Source: Vibrio splendidus (GTDB lineage: Bacteria; Pseudomonadota; Gammaproteobacteria; Enterobacterales; Vibrionaceae). Taken from it: 64,000 nt of DNA. This document shows, in pieces, positions 20,972-29,894 of this stretch. Positions within the stretch are counted from its first letter, which is position 1. Each line of letters starts with the position of its first letter. Below the pieces are notes generated by a model, which saw only the letters and a program-made list of their open reading frames with translations, ran no database searches and was not told where the DNA came from. The stretch covers positions 1,426,001 through 1,490,000 of the forward strand of contig NZ_LNRF01000001.1 of the NCBI RefSeq assembly GCF_001557875.1. Reading direction: 5' to 3'. The position numbers and the translations under genes are program-made.

Positions 20972-21415
20972 ATGGCTATCGGAATTACAGATAATACATT
21001 TCAACTTAATATTGTAAGTGCGGAAGGTACGCTGTTTTCAGGTCCAGCGTATGCCCTAGCCGTTTCTGGCGCTGACGGTGAACTGGGGATTCGCCCCGGT
21101 CACTCCCCGCTTCTCAGTAAGATCAAGCCGGGGGTAACCGTGTTTGTCACAGACCCTAAATCAGAAGGCCAAGTGCTTTATGTCTCTGGTGGGATGCTGG
21201 AAGTTCAGCCAGATGTGGTTACGTTATTAGCCGACACTGCCTTGCATGGTAAAGACATTGACCGCGCTCGCGCAGAAGAAGCAAAATATGCCGCTCTAGA
21301 GAACATCAACAAGGGCAACATAGACATTAACTTTGCACAAGCTCAGCTAGAACTAGCGAAAGCCGTTGCTCAGTTGCGTGCATCAGAACTGACTTCTTCT
21401 CACACAAGACACTGA
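20972..21415 (+). CDS. atpC: F1 subunit epsilon
   Basis: The 147-residue protein has an N-terminal beta domain (FQLNIVSAEGTLFSG.., GELGIRPGHSPLL, LYVSGGMLEVQPDVVTLLADTA) and a C-terminal helical hairpin that can inhibit hydrolysis. It is the last gene of the operon and is followed by a long hairpin. Confidence 0.94.
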   Translation: MAIGITDNTFQLNIVSAEGTLFSGPAYALAVSGADGELGIRPGHSPLLSKIKPGVTVFVTDPKSEGQVLYVSGGMLEVQPDVVTLLADTALHGKDIDRARAEEAKYAALENINKGNIDINFAQAQLELAKAVAQLRASELTSSHTRH

Positions 21416-21451
21416 GAATAAAACTTAGATGTTTAATACTTAACATGTAAA

Positions 21452-21490
21452 TAGTCTACCCACTTAAACATGATTTAAGTGGGTAGACTA
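21452..21490 (+). terminator. Long perfect hairpin ending the atp operon
   Basis: A 17-base-pair perfect stem (21452-21468 with 21474-21490, core TAGTCTACCCACTTAA) with a five-base loop lies 36 bases after atpC. There is no T tract, so it may act by stabilising the 3' end or with Rho. Confidence 0.65.
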
Positions 21491-21573
21491 CATCAGAAAC
21501 CCTCACTTCTCTTTCAACTTCCCCACCCTTTTAACCGGTACTAATACATCCTTTTTCACCAGTGCTTACACCA

Positions 21574-22536
21574 TTATTTCTCTGCAAAGCGCGCTTGGTG
21601 CGGGTCAAGCTCATGACCAAGAGGCTGTGTCAGCGAATGGTACAGCTCAGGCTTACGACCACGAACCCAGCGTCTGCCAGTACACATGTCTAACTCTTCG
21701 GCTTTCAACTCCGCAATCACCATGTCGTTATCAACGCTATCGGTCTCTGTGATGATTTCACCGTAAGGGCTTAGGATCATCGCGTTGCCTGTTCTCACTT
21801 CATCCATATCAACGCCCACACCATTACTGAACACCACAAACATACCGTTATCGTGCGCTCTTGCAGGTAACCAACGCATTAGCCATTCTCGCCCATTCTT
21901 CCCCTGCATTTCAGCACGAATCGCTTCTGGGTTTTCATCTCGGTTAAACCATAAATCTGGGTCAATTCGCTTCATCGCATTGGGGCTACGTGACTGACAA
22001 CCGCCCGTTTGGTGTGGCGCAATCAATATATCAGCCCCTTTCAAAGCAGTGATTCGGACGTTCTCGACCAAGTTGTTATCCCAACAAATCAAGATACCAA
22101 CTTTGCATCCATGCGGCGTATCGAACACCGTGTATTGGTCGCCGCTACTCATATGAGGGCTCACAAAGGTGTGCAGTTTACGGTGTTTCTGAACTTCACC
22201 ATTAGGCATGGCGAATACGTAGGTGTTGTATAACTCGCCATCCACACCCTGCTCTATCAAGCCTGCGCCAACACTCATTCCAAATTGTGCTGCCAGTGCA
22301 ATCAGCTTTTGAGTCGATTCACCACTCGGCACAGGTTCCGCTAGCGCTTCAATTTCATCTCGCGCCAAAGCAGACACATGCCAGTAGCCAGTGATGCACA
22401 TCTCTGGGAAGCTGATGATCTCCACACCACTCTCTGAAGCTTGTCGAACATATTCTTCTATCACAGATAGGTTATACGCCTTGTCACCTGCATGGTGGTT
22501 GAATTGAACCGACGCTACTTTAATATCTCTCTTCAT
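21574..22536 (-). CDS. Carbon-nitrogen hydrolase (nitrilase superfamily)
   Basis: The 320-residue protein has the catalytic triad Glu45 (FPEMCITGY), Lys120 (HRKLH) and Cys151 (ILICWDNN). Such cytoplasmic enzymes hydrolyse nitriles, amides or carbamoyl compounds. The PEM..TGY and CWDNN contexts fit amidase-type branches better than true nitrilases, but the substrate cannot be read. It is divergent from a LysR gene, so it forms its own inducible unit. It may feed the neighbouring catabolic island (inference). Confidence 0.85.
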   Translation of the reverse strand: MKRDIKVASVQFNHHAGDKAYNLSVIEEYVRQASESGVEIISFPEMCITGYWHVSALARDEIEALAEPVPSGESTQKLIALAAQFGMSVGAGLIEQGVDGELYNTYVFAMPNGEVQKHRKLHTFVSPHMSSGDQYTVFDTPHGCKVGILICWDNNLVENVRITALKGADILIAPHQTGGCQSRSPNAMKRIDPDLWFNRDENPEAIRAEMQGKNGREWLMRWLPARAHDNGMFVVFSNGVGVDMDEVRTGNAMILSPYGEIITETDSVDNDMVIAELKAEELDMCTGRRWVRGRKPELYHSLTQPLGHELDPHQARFAEK

Positions 22537-22641
22537 GATTCGTCCTCGATTTCGCTTAATCTGATTGGGTATGAACTCAGTATAAAAAATCGATTCAATT
22601 CCATATAATGAAAGATATTCTTAATTCAATGAGCATTTGGA

Positions 22642-23529
22642 ATGGAATTTGATTTACTGAAAGCATTTTGTCAGTTGGCTAAATCGGGCAATTACCGTTT
22701 GGCGTCAGAACAGCTATACATCACTCAGTCAGCTCTCACTAAAAAGATTCAACGACTTGAATCCAATATTGGAGCGAGTCTGTTTTCTCGTGGTAGGAAT
22801 GGCGCAGAGCTAACGCACGCAGGCAAAACGTTACTGGCAGAAGCCCAACGTTTAGTTGATTCAATGCAGGCGTTTGAGCAGCTTTCAGGCTCTGTGGTGA
22901 AAGGAACTCAGGGACATTTGAACATAGGCTTTGGTGTGTCCACTTATCATGAAGCGCCCAAGCTTATTGCGGCTTATAAACAGCAATACCCAGACGTTCA
23001 TGTCACTTTAAATGACACACCGTCTAAGCAGCAGACAGACGAGTTATTGAGCCATGAACTCGATATCAGCTTCAATCGGATACCCGACTCTTCGGATTTA
23101 GAAAGCCTAACGCTTTTCGATGACTCCCTTGTAATTGCGATACACAAAGATCTTCTCAAGCAATCGCCAAACAAAGGTCAGCTTTTGTCTGAATTACCTA
23201 AATGGCCTTATCTAAAGCTCGCTCAACATCGTGGCCCCGGATTAGACAGACAGATTCAACAATATTGCCTGGCGAATCATCTCGACCTATCAAAGGCGCA
23301 AGAAGCCGATGATATTCTTACCTTGCTAGCCTTAGTATCGGCCAATATTGGCTTCACCATAGTGCCGAGCAGCGCACAGTACATTAGCAAAACCAACGTC
23401 GAGTTCATCTCGTTAAAGGGTGAACATGCCACTTGGCCTGTCGGATTGATATGGAATGGAGAGCGTGAAAATCCACTCAGAGATAGGTTTGTAGAGTTTG
23501 TGGCGAAGCAAATAGGAAGCTGCTTGTAA
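22642..23529 (+). CDS. LysR-family regulator, divergent from nitrilase-family gene
   Basis: The 295-residue protein starts FDLLKAFCQLAKSGNYRLASEQLYITQSALTKKIQRLES, a standard LysR winged helix, followed by the effector-binding domain. Only 105 bases separate its start from that of the divergent hydrolase gene, so it is the likely regulator of that gene. Confidence 0.88.
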   Translation: MEFDLLKAFCQLAKSGNYRLASEQLYITQSALTKKIQRLESNIGASLFSRGRNGAELTHAGKTLLAEAQRLVDSMQAFEQLSGSVVKGTQGHLNIGFGVSTYHEAPKLIAAYKQQYPDVHVTLNDTPSKQQTDELLSHELDISFNRIPDSSDLESLTLFDDSLVIAIHKDLLKQSPNKGQLLSELPKWPYLKLAQHRGPGLDRQIQQYCLANHLDLSKAQEADDILTLLALVSANIGFTIVPSSAQYISKTNVEFISLKGEHATWPVGLIWNGERENPLRDRFVEFVAKQIGSCL

Positions 23530-23591
23530 GTCAGCGATGGCTATTAGTGCTTAGGTAAGGTGCAAAGTACAGTGGCAAACATGGTGACATG

Positions 23592-23623
23592 TGCAATATA
23601 AAGCGACTGCACTTTATATTGCA
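23592..23623. terminator. Bidirectional hairpin between convergent genes
   Basis: TGCAATATAAAG pairs with CTTTATATTGCA (12 bp, eight-base loop) between the lysR gene and the alpha/beta hydrolase gene on the other strand. Confidence 0.6.
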
Positions 23624-23664
23624 TGTTCGACAGAAAAGTGGCTTCTTCAGCTCACGATAAAGAA

Positions 23665-24381
23665 TCACAGCTGACTGGCTTCAAACCAGCTACGAATATG
23701 CTGCGCAACGATCTTTGGATGCTCCATTGTCGATAAGTGTCCACAATCAGGAATAACATGAAGCGATACCTGCTTGATATGTTTTGCCATTAGCAGGTGA
23801 TTATCGATTGGACATAACAGGTCATCTTTACCTGTGATGATCAACGTAGGAACCTGAATATCGGCCAGTAGTGGTCTCGCGTCAGGACGAGTCGCCAAAG
23901 CTTGAGCGTGAGCTTCAAACCGTTCAACGCCGATGTTATTCGCCATTTGCGTGATTCTTTGAGTCAGTTCTTGATTCGCTAACTGGTTCGGATGGATAAG
24001 CACTGGCATTAAGATGTCAGGGGTTATTGACTCAAACTCCCCTGCTTTTGCTTTATCGACCAAGGCGTTTCTTTTCACCGATACCTCTGGCTTTTCATCT
24101 GCGGAATTGGTGTCCATTAAGATTAAGCCTTTCACGCGTTGTGGTGCCTGTCTAAACACTTCAAACGCTAGAATTCCCCCCATAGACAAACCTCCAAGCA
24201 CGAAACTATCAGGGGCATTATCTAGCACTTTACTCGCCAAGGCTTGCATGGATGTTTCCGTTCCTAAATCACAAGTAAAAGGAGCCACCCAATTGGGCAG
24301 CTCTTTATTGACGTCTTGGAACAACGTTTCATCACACAACAAACCAGGTAGCCATAACAGTGGTACTTCTGGTTTCATCAT
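23665..24381 (-). CDS. Alpha/beta hydrolase, last gene of the HpsN-like operon
   Basis: The 238-residue protein has nucleophile Ser66 in GGLSMGG, an acid at Asp186 or Asp187 (TGKDDLLCP) and His215 (CGHLSTMEHP). It belongs to the broad family of small esterases, lactonases and C-C hydrolases. It starts eight bases after the bicupin gene, in a tight four-gene operon. In that setting it may open a lactone or ester intermediate, which is inference. Confidence 0.82.
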   Translation of the reverse strand: MMKPEVPLLWLPGLLCDETLFQDVNKELPNWVAPFTCDLGTETSMQALASKVLDNAPDSFVLGGLSMGGILAFEVFRQAPQRVKGLILMDTNSADEKPEVSVKRNALVDKAKAGEFESITPDILMPVLIHPNQLANQELTQRITQMANNIGVERFEAHAQALATRPDARPLLADIQVPTLIITGKDDLLCPIDNHLLMAKHIKQVSLHVIPDCGHLSTMEHPKIVAQHIRSWFEASQL

Positions 24382-24389
24382 TCGTTACC

Positions 24390-25385
24390 CTATACAGTTT
24401 GTGGCTGGTCAGAACCAAGAACAACGTAAGTAAAGCTAGTGCCTCGCAGGTTTTCAAGGCTGTATGACGCACCATCTGGAACACTGAACACATCACCAGT
24501 GGTCAACACGACTTGCGCCTGCTCACCGTCTTGAACGATGTTTAACAACGTGTCACCTTCGAAGTTAATCAGTACCTGCTTCTCACTGCGTTTGTGTACT
24601 GGGATGCTTGCACCTTCAGTCAACTCATAAGCCATGATACTGACGTCATCAACGCTTTTAACTTGGAAGTCGTAGTCAGATGATGGGTGCCCTGTTAACG
24701 CAAACTGTTTAACGCCCGGCTTATCAAAATCACCAGAAACCTCTCGGTAATCCTTTTTCAGCGCAACAAAAGGCATCATCTGCTCAGCCGTGTAAGTATC
24801 AAATTTGCTCAACTCTTCGCTCGTTAGCAGAGGCATCAGCTCAGACTCATTTGGAATAGCATCACCGTCAATGGTATCAACCAATGTACCGTCTGCTTTT
24901 AGGTATAAGCCGTAACCTTGGCTATCCGTAATTACGCTTGGGTGCCAAACCACGCCACCGCCAGAGTTGTCACCACCTAACACAGAGTACATAAAGCCGT
25001 AATCACGCCCTACAACCTCAAAACCTCGGAACAGGTTCGCAGGAATCGAGATAACATCGCCGTGCGACAGTACCGCTTCGTGTTCACCTTCATTACCCCA
25101 GTAGAATCTAAACTGACCTTTGAAAACCACGAATAGCTCAGCAGTATGATGAGAGTGCAGAGAGTTCTTAATGCCTGGTGGCTGACCTGCAGCACCAATG
25201 TTAAAGCCTGCTGTTTCACGAATATGAACATGCTGACGGCTGCTTTCAGCCACACCAGCACCAATGATACAGAAGTTATCTTTTAGGTCGCTTCCCGGTG
25301 TACGTGCATCAATGAAAGCACTCGTGCCTGGGATAAGCTCCATGTAACGAACGAGATTGTTATTTATTGTATTTTGTAGGGTCAT
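24390..25385 (-). CDS. Bicupin protein (gentisate-dioxygenase-like fold)
   Basis: The 331-residue protein has two cupin domains, roughly 60-140 and 230-325. The first holds metal-type residues His77, His79 and Glu83 in SLHSHHTAELFVVFKG; the usual downstream His is missing (ANLFRGFEVVG). The second (ASIPVHKRSEKQVLINFEG) is less complete. The layout recalls gentisate or hydroxynaphthoate dioxygenases, but no aromatic pathway genes are nearby. It may instead be an isomerase, lyase or sensor-like cupin. Third gene of the operon. Confidence 0.7.
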   Translation of the reverse strand: MTLQNTINNNLVRYMELIPGTSAFIDARTPGSDLKDNFCIIGAGVAESSRQHVHIRETAGFNIGAAGQPPGIKNSLHSHHTAELFVVFKGQFRFYWGNEGEHEAVLSHGDVISIPANLFRGFEVVGRDYGFMYSVLGGDNSGGGVVWHPSVITDSQGYGLYLKADGTLVDTIDGDAIPNESELMPLLTSEELSKFDTYTAEQMMPFVALKKDYREVSGDFDKPGVKQFALTGHPSSDYDFQVKSVDDVSIMAYELTEGASIPVHKRSEKQVLINFEGDTLLNIVQDGEQAQVVLTTGDVFSVPDGASYSLENLRGTSFTYVVLGSDQPQTV

Positions 25386-25402
25386 TCTAAATTCCTTCTT
25401 AC

Positions 25403-26134
25403 CTAACCTAGCGGTCTTCCGCCATCGACTGCGATGGTGTTACCGGTTGAAAATGTCAGTAGCTCTGCAGCTGCATAAACGGCGTTGGCAACTTCTTCGT
25501 CACTCGCTAGTCGTTTAAGCGGTGTCGACTGCTCTTGTGCATTGCGCCATTCATCGTCTAAGCCTTTGACAAATTCGGTATCCACTAAGCCAGGAGCAAC
25601 AGCGAGTACTCGGATATCTGGAGATAAAGCACGGCCTAATGAACGAGTCATGTTTTCAACCGCTGATTTACTCGCACAATACGCCACGTTACTGCCCATT
25701 GCGGTTTGTGCTGCAATCGAAGTGATGTTCACTACGCAACCCTTAGCGTTGCGAAGTAAAGGTTCAAACGCGCGAACCATTGCAAATGGAGCTCGAACAT
25801 TGACGCGGAAGATCTTGTCTATCAGCTCATCATTCAAAGACGCTAAATCATTGTGCGCGACAAACTTCGTCATACCTGCACAGTTCACTAGCAAGTCTAA
25901 TGAATCCGACGACTCTTTAACTTGGTCTGCTAATGCGCCAATCGCAGAGCTGTCTTCAACATTCAGTTGATACATCGCATGACCACAACCTTGTAAGCTG
26001 TCCAAGATCTGTTGAGCTCCAACCTCATTACTGTTGTAGGTAAAGACAACGCGATAGCCAGATTGCGCTAATTTGTGACATATGGCGGCACCAATGCCGC
26101 CACTGCCGCCTGTAACTAAGGCGAGTTTTGTCAT
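25403..26134 (-). CDS. Short-chain dehydrogenase/reductase
   Basis: The 243-residue protein has the nucleotide motif TGGSGGIG at 8-15, NCAG at 84-87, and catalytic Ser139, Tyr152 and Lys156 (YCASK). It matches the classical SDR family and resembles FabG-type oxidoreductases. Its gene starts one base after the HpsN/HisD-like gene ends. In dihydroxypropanesulfonate pathways, extra dehydrogenases interconvert isomers of the diol before HpsN acts; an analogous role is plausible but unproved. Confidence 0.85.
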   Translation of the reverse strand: MTKLALVTGGSGGIGAAICHKLAQSGYRVVFTYNSNEVGAQQILDSLQGCGHAMYQLNVEDSSAIGALADQVKESSDSLDLLVNCAGMTKFVAHNDLASLNDELIDKIFRVNVRAPFAMVRAFEPLLRNAKGCVVNITSIAAQTAMGSNVAYCASKSAVENMTRSLGRALSPDIRVLAVAPGLVDTEFVKGLDDEWRNAQEQSTPLKRLASDEEVANAVYAAAELLTFSTGNTIAVDGGRPLG

Positions 26135-26135
26135 G

Positions 26136-27428
26136 TTATGCCTCTACCGATTTTTCTTTGTAGCGACGTACACGAATGTCTGCTTGCTCTTTATGACCAG
26201 CGAAACCTTCTAGTGCACATAGACGTGAACAGTATTCACCGACTTTTAGTGAAGCCGCTTCAGTTACGCGCTGGTAAGTACATGTTTTAATGAATTTACC
26301 AACCCATAGACCGCCGGTGTAGCGCGCTGCTTTGTTTGTTGGCAGAGTATGGTTAGTGCCGATACATTTATCGCCGTAAGAAACGTTTGTCTCACGACCC
26401 AAGAACAACGCGCCGTAATTCGTCATGTTATCTAGGAAGTACTTAGGATCTTTTGTCATTACTTGTACGTGTTCAGAAGCAATGTCATCTGCCACTTCAA
26501 CCATCTCTTCGTAGCTATCACACACAATAACTTGACCGTAGTTTTCCCAAGCCTTACCTGCCACTTCAGCAGTAGGAAGAATCGTTAGCTGACGCTCAAT
26601 CTCTTTTACTGTCTCTTCTGCAAAAGTTTCGCTATTCGTTAGCAATACCGCTGGAGAGTTGTAACCGTGCTCAGCTTGACCAAGTAAGTCCGCTGCTGCT
26701 AATTCAGGGTCACACCCCTCTTCGTCTACAATCACAAGCGTCTCTGTTGGGCCAGCGAACAAATCGATACCAACACGACCAAACAGCTGACGTTTTGCCT
26801 CTGCGACAAATGCATTACCCGGACCAACGATCATATCTACTGGAGCAATCGTTTCTGTACCAAGTGCCATTGCACCTACCGCTTGTACGCCGCCAAAACA
26901 GTAAATCTCATCCGCACCAGCCATCGCCATTGCCGCAACAATCGCCACATTTGGTTGACCATTAAAAGGAGGAGCACAAGCAATCACACGCTTCACGCCA
27001 GCCACTTTCGCAGTAAGAACACTCATGTGTGCCGATGCAACCAATGGGTACTTACCACCTGGGATGTAACAACCAACACTGTTTACTGGCACGTTTTTGT
27101 GGCCCAATACAACACCCGGCATGGTCTCTACTTCTACATCATGCATTGAGTCACGTTGGATCTGAGCGAAGTTGCGAACTTGTGTTTGTGCAAATTCAAT
27201 GTCGTGCTTAGTAGATTCGTCCAATGCGTCCACACATGCCTGAATTTGGTCATCTGTTAAGCGAAACTGCTCCGGAGACCAGTTATCAAATTTTTCTGAA
27301 AGCTCACGTACTGCACTGTCACCTTTCTTTTCGATGTCAGAAAGAATGTTCTCAACCGTTTGACGTACTTGCGCGTTGTTTGATGCTGATGCTTCTTCAG
27401 TTATGCCGTGTTTTAGAATGCGAGCCAT
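26136..27428 (-). CDS. Histidinol-dehydrogenase-family enzyme, HpsN-like
   Basis: The 430-residue protein keeps all four zinc ligands of the HisD family (Gln251, His254, Asp353, His412) and the catalytic Glu319-His320 pair. The segments [10 protein letters not shown] and [14 protein letters not shown], however, match the sulfopropanediol 3-dehydrogenase (HpsN) branch rather than biosynthetic HisD (GPSEVLVIAD, HGPDSQ). Family members oxidise an alcohol to an acid in two NAD-dependent steps. No his genes are nearby. It is first in a four-gene operon with a LacI-type operator over its promoter. The real substrate could be another small diol or hydroxy acid. Confidence 0.78.
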   Translation of the reverse strand: MARILKHGITEEASASNNAQVRQTVENILSDIEKKGDSAVRELSEKFDNWSPEQFRLTDDQIQACVDALDESTKHDIEFAQTQVRNFAQIQRDSMHDVEVETMPGVVLGHKNVPVNSVGCYIPGGKYPLVASAHMSVLTAKVAGVKRVIACAPPFNGQPNVAIVAAMAMAGADEIYCFGGVQAVGAMALGTETIAPVDMIVGPGNAFVAEAKRQLFGRVGIDLFAGPTETLVIVDEEGCDPELAAADLLGQAEHGYNSPAVLLTNSETFAEETVKEIERQLTILPTAEVAGKAWENYGQVIVCDSYEEMVEVADDIASEHVQVMTKDPKYFLDNMTNYGALFLGRETNVSYGDKCIGTNHTLPTNKAARYTGGLWVGKFIKTCTYQRVTEAASLKVGEYCSRLCALEGFAGHKEQADIRVRRYKEKSVEA

Positions 27429-27501
27429 GCTTAATTCTCCTTGTGGCGTATGCCTAGTGTTTACTTATGTGTAGTTTTAACAGAGTTTTTGTTTTGTATA
27501 C

Positions 27502-27521
27502 TTTTGGATACGAATGCAAAA
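27502..27521. promoter_or_regulatory. LacI-type operator O1 (HpsN-like promoter)
   Basis: TTTTGGATACGAATGCAAAA is a near-palindrome centred on CG, the usual form of LacI-family sites. An extra half site TTTTGTATAC abuts it at 27492-27501. It lies just downstream of a predicted minus-strand promoter. Confidence 0.7.
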
Positions 27522-27523
27522 TA

Positions 27524-27552
27524 AACATAAACATTTTTTTAACACTTGGCAA
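27524..27552 (-). promoter_or_regulatory. Predicted sigma-70 promoter of the HpsN-like operon
   Basis: On the minus strand TTGCCA (27547-27552) and TATGTT (27524-27529) are 17 bases apart. The transcription start would fall inside operator O1, consistent with repression. Confidence 0.5.
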
Positions 27553-27660
27553 GTTCATTTCTCGATTTGAAAAATCAAATGCAACTTATTGTTTTAAAGA
27601 TAAAAATCATTTCAAAATGGCCAGATACAGTACCTACTGGATTAAAATACAATCAATTTA

Positions 27661-27676
27661 TGTTGCATTGATCACA
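27661..27676. promoter_or_regulatory. Possible CRP site in the divergent region
   Basis: TGTTG-CATTGA-TCACA matches eight of ten bases of TGTGA-N6-TCACA. It lies between the divergent HpsN-like and aldolase units, where catabolite activation would be expected. Confidence 0.3.
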
Positions 27677-27713
27677 TTGTTTTTACTCTTTTTTTACAAC
27701 AACACATGTTAAG

Positions 27714-27733
27714 TTTTGCATACCTTTGCAATG
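27714..27733. promoter_or_regulatory. LacI-type operator O2 (half-conserved, aldolase gene)
   Basis: TTTTGCATAC is a perfect left half of the operator consensus; the right half CTTTGCAATG keeps six of ten positions. It ends 14 bases before the aldolase start and would block transcription or translation initiation. Confidence 0.5.
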
Positions 27734-27747
27734 GAGAGATAAAAGAA

Positions 27748-28497
27748 ATGGATAACTTTAAAAACACACTAAACCACGCAGAACTGCTCGGCACATTTGT
27801 CAAAACGCCTCACCCACACATCATTGAAGTGCTTGCGCTAGCAGAACTCCCTTTCATTGTGCTAGATGCGGAACACGCCCCTTTTGATAGATCGACACTG
27901 GATGCTTGTCTACTTGCTGCTCGTGCCAACCAACTGCCTTGCGTTGTTCGAGTCCAAGATAGCCAGCCATCGACCATACTGAATGCGCTAGATTGCGGTG
28001 CTACTGGAATTCAGATCCCACACGTATGCAGTGCAGAACAAGCAGAGAAACTGGTGAAAATGTCTCATTACGGTGAAGGCGGCCGAGGTTATGCCGGTTC
28101 AAGCCGAGCAGCAAAGTACGCAACCAAACCGATGGCAAAACACTTAGAAGATAGCCAAAATAACACCGTTGTAATTGCACAAATAGAAGACCCGGAGGGG
28201 GTGATAAATGCTGAATCTATAGCAAAAGTTGAAGGCATTGATGCATTGTTCATCGGTCAAGTTGATTTAGCCGTATCTTACGGATCAGCGAGCGTTAACG
28301 AAGAGTGCGTACGTGAAGCAAGCATCAAGATCATTGAGGCGGCTAAAAAAGCAAACAAACCTGTAGGTATGTTCGTCGCAAATGCTCAGGCTGCGCGTGA
28401 CTGGAAAGAGCTTGGCGTGTCCTTCTTTTGTGTGGGTTCTGAACACAAAATGATCATTGATGGCTTTCGAAATGAGCAAGCCGTCATGAAATCATAA
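27748..28497 (+). CDS. HpcH/HpaI-family class II aldolase
   Basis: The start is the ATG at 27748, preceded by GGAGAGATAAAAGAA; the frame is open to 27706 but that extension overlaps an operator. The 249-residue protein keeps the family residues His43 (DAEHAP), Arg68 (VVRVQ), metal ligands Glu147 (AQIEDPEG) and Asp173 (IGQVDLAVSYG). Such enzymes cleave or form 2-keto-3-deoxy or hydroxy acids, yielding pyruvate plus an aldehyde. It probably performs the carbon-carbon cleavage in the island's pathway. The LacI gene follows. Confidence 0.86.
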   Translation: MDNFKNTLNHAELLGTFVKTPHPHIIEVLALAELPFIVLDAEHAPFDRSTLDACLLAARANQLPCVVRVQDSQPSTILNALDCGATGIQIPHVCSAEQAEKLVKMSHYGEGGRGYAGSSRAAKYATKPMAKHLEDSQNNTVVIAQIEDPEGVINAESIAKVEGIDALFIGQVDLAVSYGSASVNEECVREASIKIIEAAKKANKPVGMFVANAQAARDWKELGVSFFCVGSEHKMIIDGFRNEQAVMKS

Positions 28498-28600
28498 TTT
28501 TTCTTTGTGATTTCAACGGTTACACGTATTGTAATTATCAAACCAGACTCATTGACTATGACGTTGCGCTTGGATTTATCGCGTTATAAGGAGATTCACC

Positions 28601-29602
28601 ATAAAAGCGAAAGTTACTTCTATTGATGTCGCCAAGATGCTTGGCGTATCTCAATCTACCGTTTCTCGGGCATTTAGCCCGACTGCAAGTATCAGTGAGA
28701 AGAAGCGAAAAATGGTGATGGATGCCGCTACCAAGCTTGGCTATACACCCAACGCTATTGCTCGTAGCTTGATTTCTAATCGCTCAGGACTTGTAGCTAT
28801 CGCACTCGATAGTGAATCGAACCCAATGTACGACTTGCAATCTCGTGCGCTCGCGATGGAAATTCAAAAGCGTGGCGGTCAAGTTGTACTCTGCCCTATC
28901 GACAAAGATGACCTCGATCTGGCTATCTCACGTGCAATTGAATATCAAGTTGATGGTTTAATCATCGCCACCAGCCGTCTCACCTCCCGAGCGTTTGCAC
29001 AATGTGAAAAGTTTGGCGTTCACTTAAGCCTGATTAACCGCTATACAGAAAGCATTAATGCGAACAGCGCTGGTTTAGACAACCAGCAAGCTGGCACACA
29101 AGCGGCTGATTATTTACTTGATAAAGGCTACCAACAGCTGGCATACGTAAGTGGTGACGCAGGATCAATGACCAGTGACAAACGTTGGTTAGGCTTCTCT
29201 GAAACCGCAAAAACACGTGAAGCGGCCTCCCCTATTTTCATCAACGCAAAATACAGTTTTGAAGCAGGATTAGAGGCAGCAAAAGAGCTAATGGAACACA
29301 CATCAAAACCTGACGCCGTGTTCTGTGCCAATGATATTCTCGCAATGGGCGTTATGGATGGTTTAAGAAAGCTTGGGTGTAACATCCCACAAGACTTTGC
29401 AATCATGGGCGTGGATGATATCCCTATGGCAGCTTGGCCAAGCTATGACCTCACTACCATTGCCCAGCCTATCGATAAAATCGTGAAAAGTGCCGTCGAA
29501 GACTTGATGCAACGAATTAACGACAATGAAGATGCGAAGGGCGAGTACCTGCTCGAACCTGGCACCATTATAGAACGAGGCAGTACAGCCAAGGGCTCTT
29601 AA
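28601..29602 (+). CDS. LacI-family regulator with probable ATA start codon
   Basis: The only ATG that opens the frame (28637) would cut off the first half of the helix-turn-helix. Reading upstream restores a full LacI N-terminus, KAKVTSIDVAKMLGVSQSTVSRAF, beginning at ATA 28601, with AAGGAG seven bases before it. No ATG, GTG or TTG occurs in frame between the preceding stop (28559) and 28637. The product, 333 residues, has the periplasmic-binding-protein-like core ending VDDIPMAAWPSYDLTTIAQP. It follows the aldolase gene, probably in one transcript. It is the obvious candidate to bind the shared operators. Confidence 0.82.
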   Translation: MKAKVTSIDVAKMLGVSQSTVSRAFSPTASISEKKRKMVMDAATKLGYTPNAIARSLISNRSGLVAIALDSESNPMYDLQSRALAMEIQKRGGQVVLCPIDKDDLDLAISRAIEYQVDGLIIATSRLTSRAFAQCEKFGVHLSLINRYTESINANSAGLDNQQAGTQAADYLLDKGYQQLAYVSGDAGSMTSDKRWLGFSETAKTREAASPIFINAKYSFEAGLEAAKELMEHTSKPDAVFCANDILAMGVMDGLRKLGCNIPQDFAIMGVDDIPMAAWPSYDLTTIAQPIDKIVKSAVEDLMQRINDNEDAKGEYLLEPGTIIERGSTAKGS

Positions 29603-29668
29603 GAGTGTTTAATCCCCTTTAACAAACTTGCTGCAAACCAGCTCATTCAACGCCGGTAATTTTAGACT

Positions 29669-29699
29669 AAAAGCCCTAATCTCGTATTAGGGCTTTTTC
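29669..29699 (+). terminator. Rho-independent terminator after lacI gene
   Basis: AAGCCCTAAT / ATTAGGGCTT, ten base pairs with a five-base loop, then a T run. Confidence 0.88.
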
Positions 29700-29763
29700 T
29701 GTGATCTCGCCTAAAAATTCATCTATTGATATTAACTTCACTATCAAATCACCCCGATTGTTA

Positions 29764-29808
29764 TTGACTTGTTAGCTCTGTGTTTATATTTTGGATTCGT
29801 ATGCAAAA
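29764..29808 (+). promoter_or_regulatory. TRAP operon promoter with LacI-type operator O3
   Basis: TTGACT (29764-29769) and TATATT (29785-29790), 15 bases apart, form a probable promoter. The operator TTTTGGATTCGTATGCAAAA (29789-29808) overlaps its end and start point. It differs from O1 at only two of twenty positions. Confidence 0.65.
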
Positions 29809-29894
29809 TTAGGATATGAAGTGCGGATAAATAACCCACTGAACAACATGGCTCAAATGAATGCACATAAAAGCCATGTGATGAACAAGGAAGA

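Noticed and set aside
26136-27428. Biosynthetic histidinol dehydrogenase (hisD)
   Set aside because: No other his genes are near, and active-site flanks match the HpsN-like branch; the operon partners are catabolic.
27706-27747. Upstream start of the aldolase gene at 27706
   Set aside because: The extra 14 codons cover an operator and lack a binding site; ATG 27748 has GGAGAG at good distance.
28637-28639. ATG 28637 as the start of the LacI gene
   Set aside because: It would remove the first part of the helix-turn-helix and has no Shine-Dalgarno sequence.
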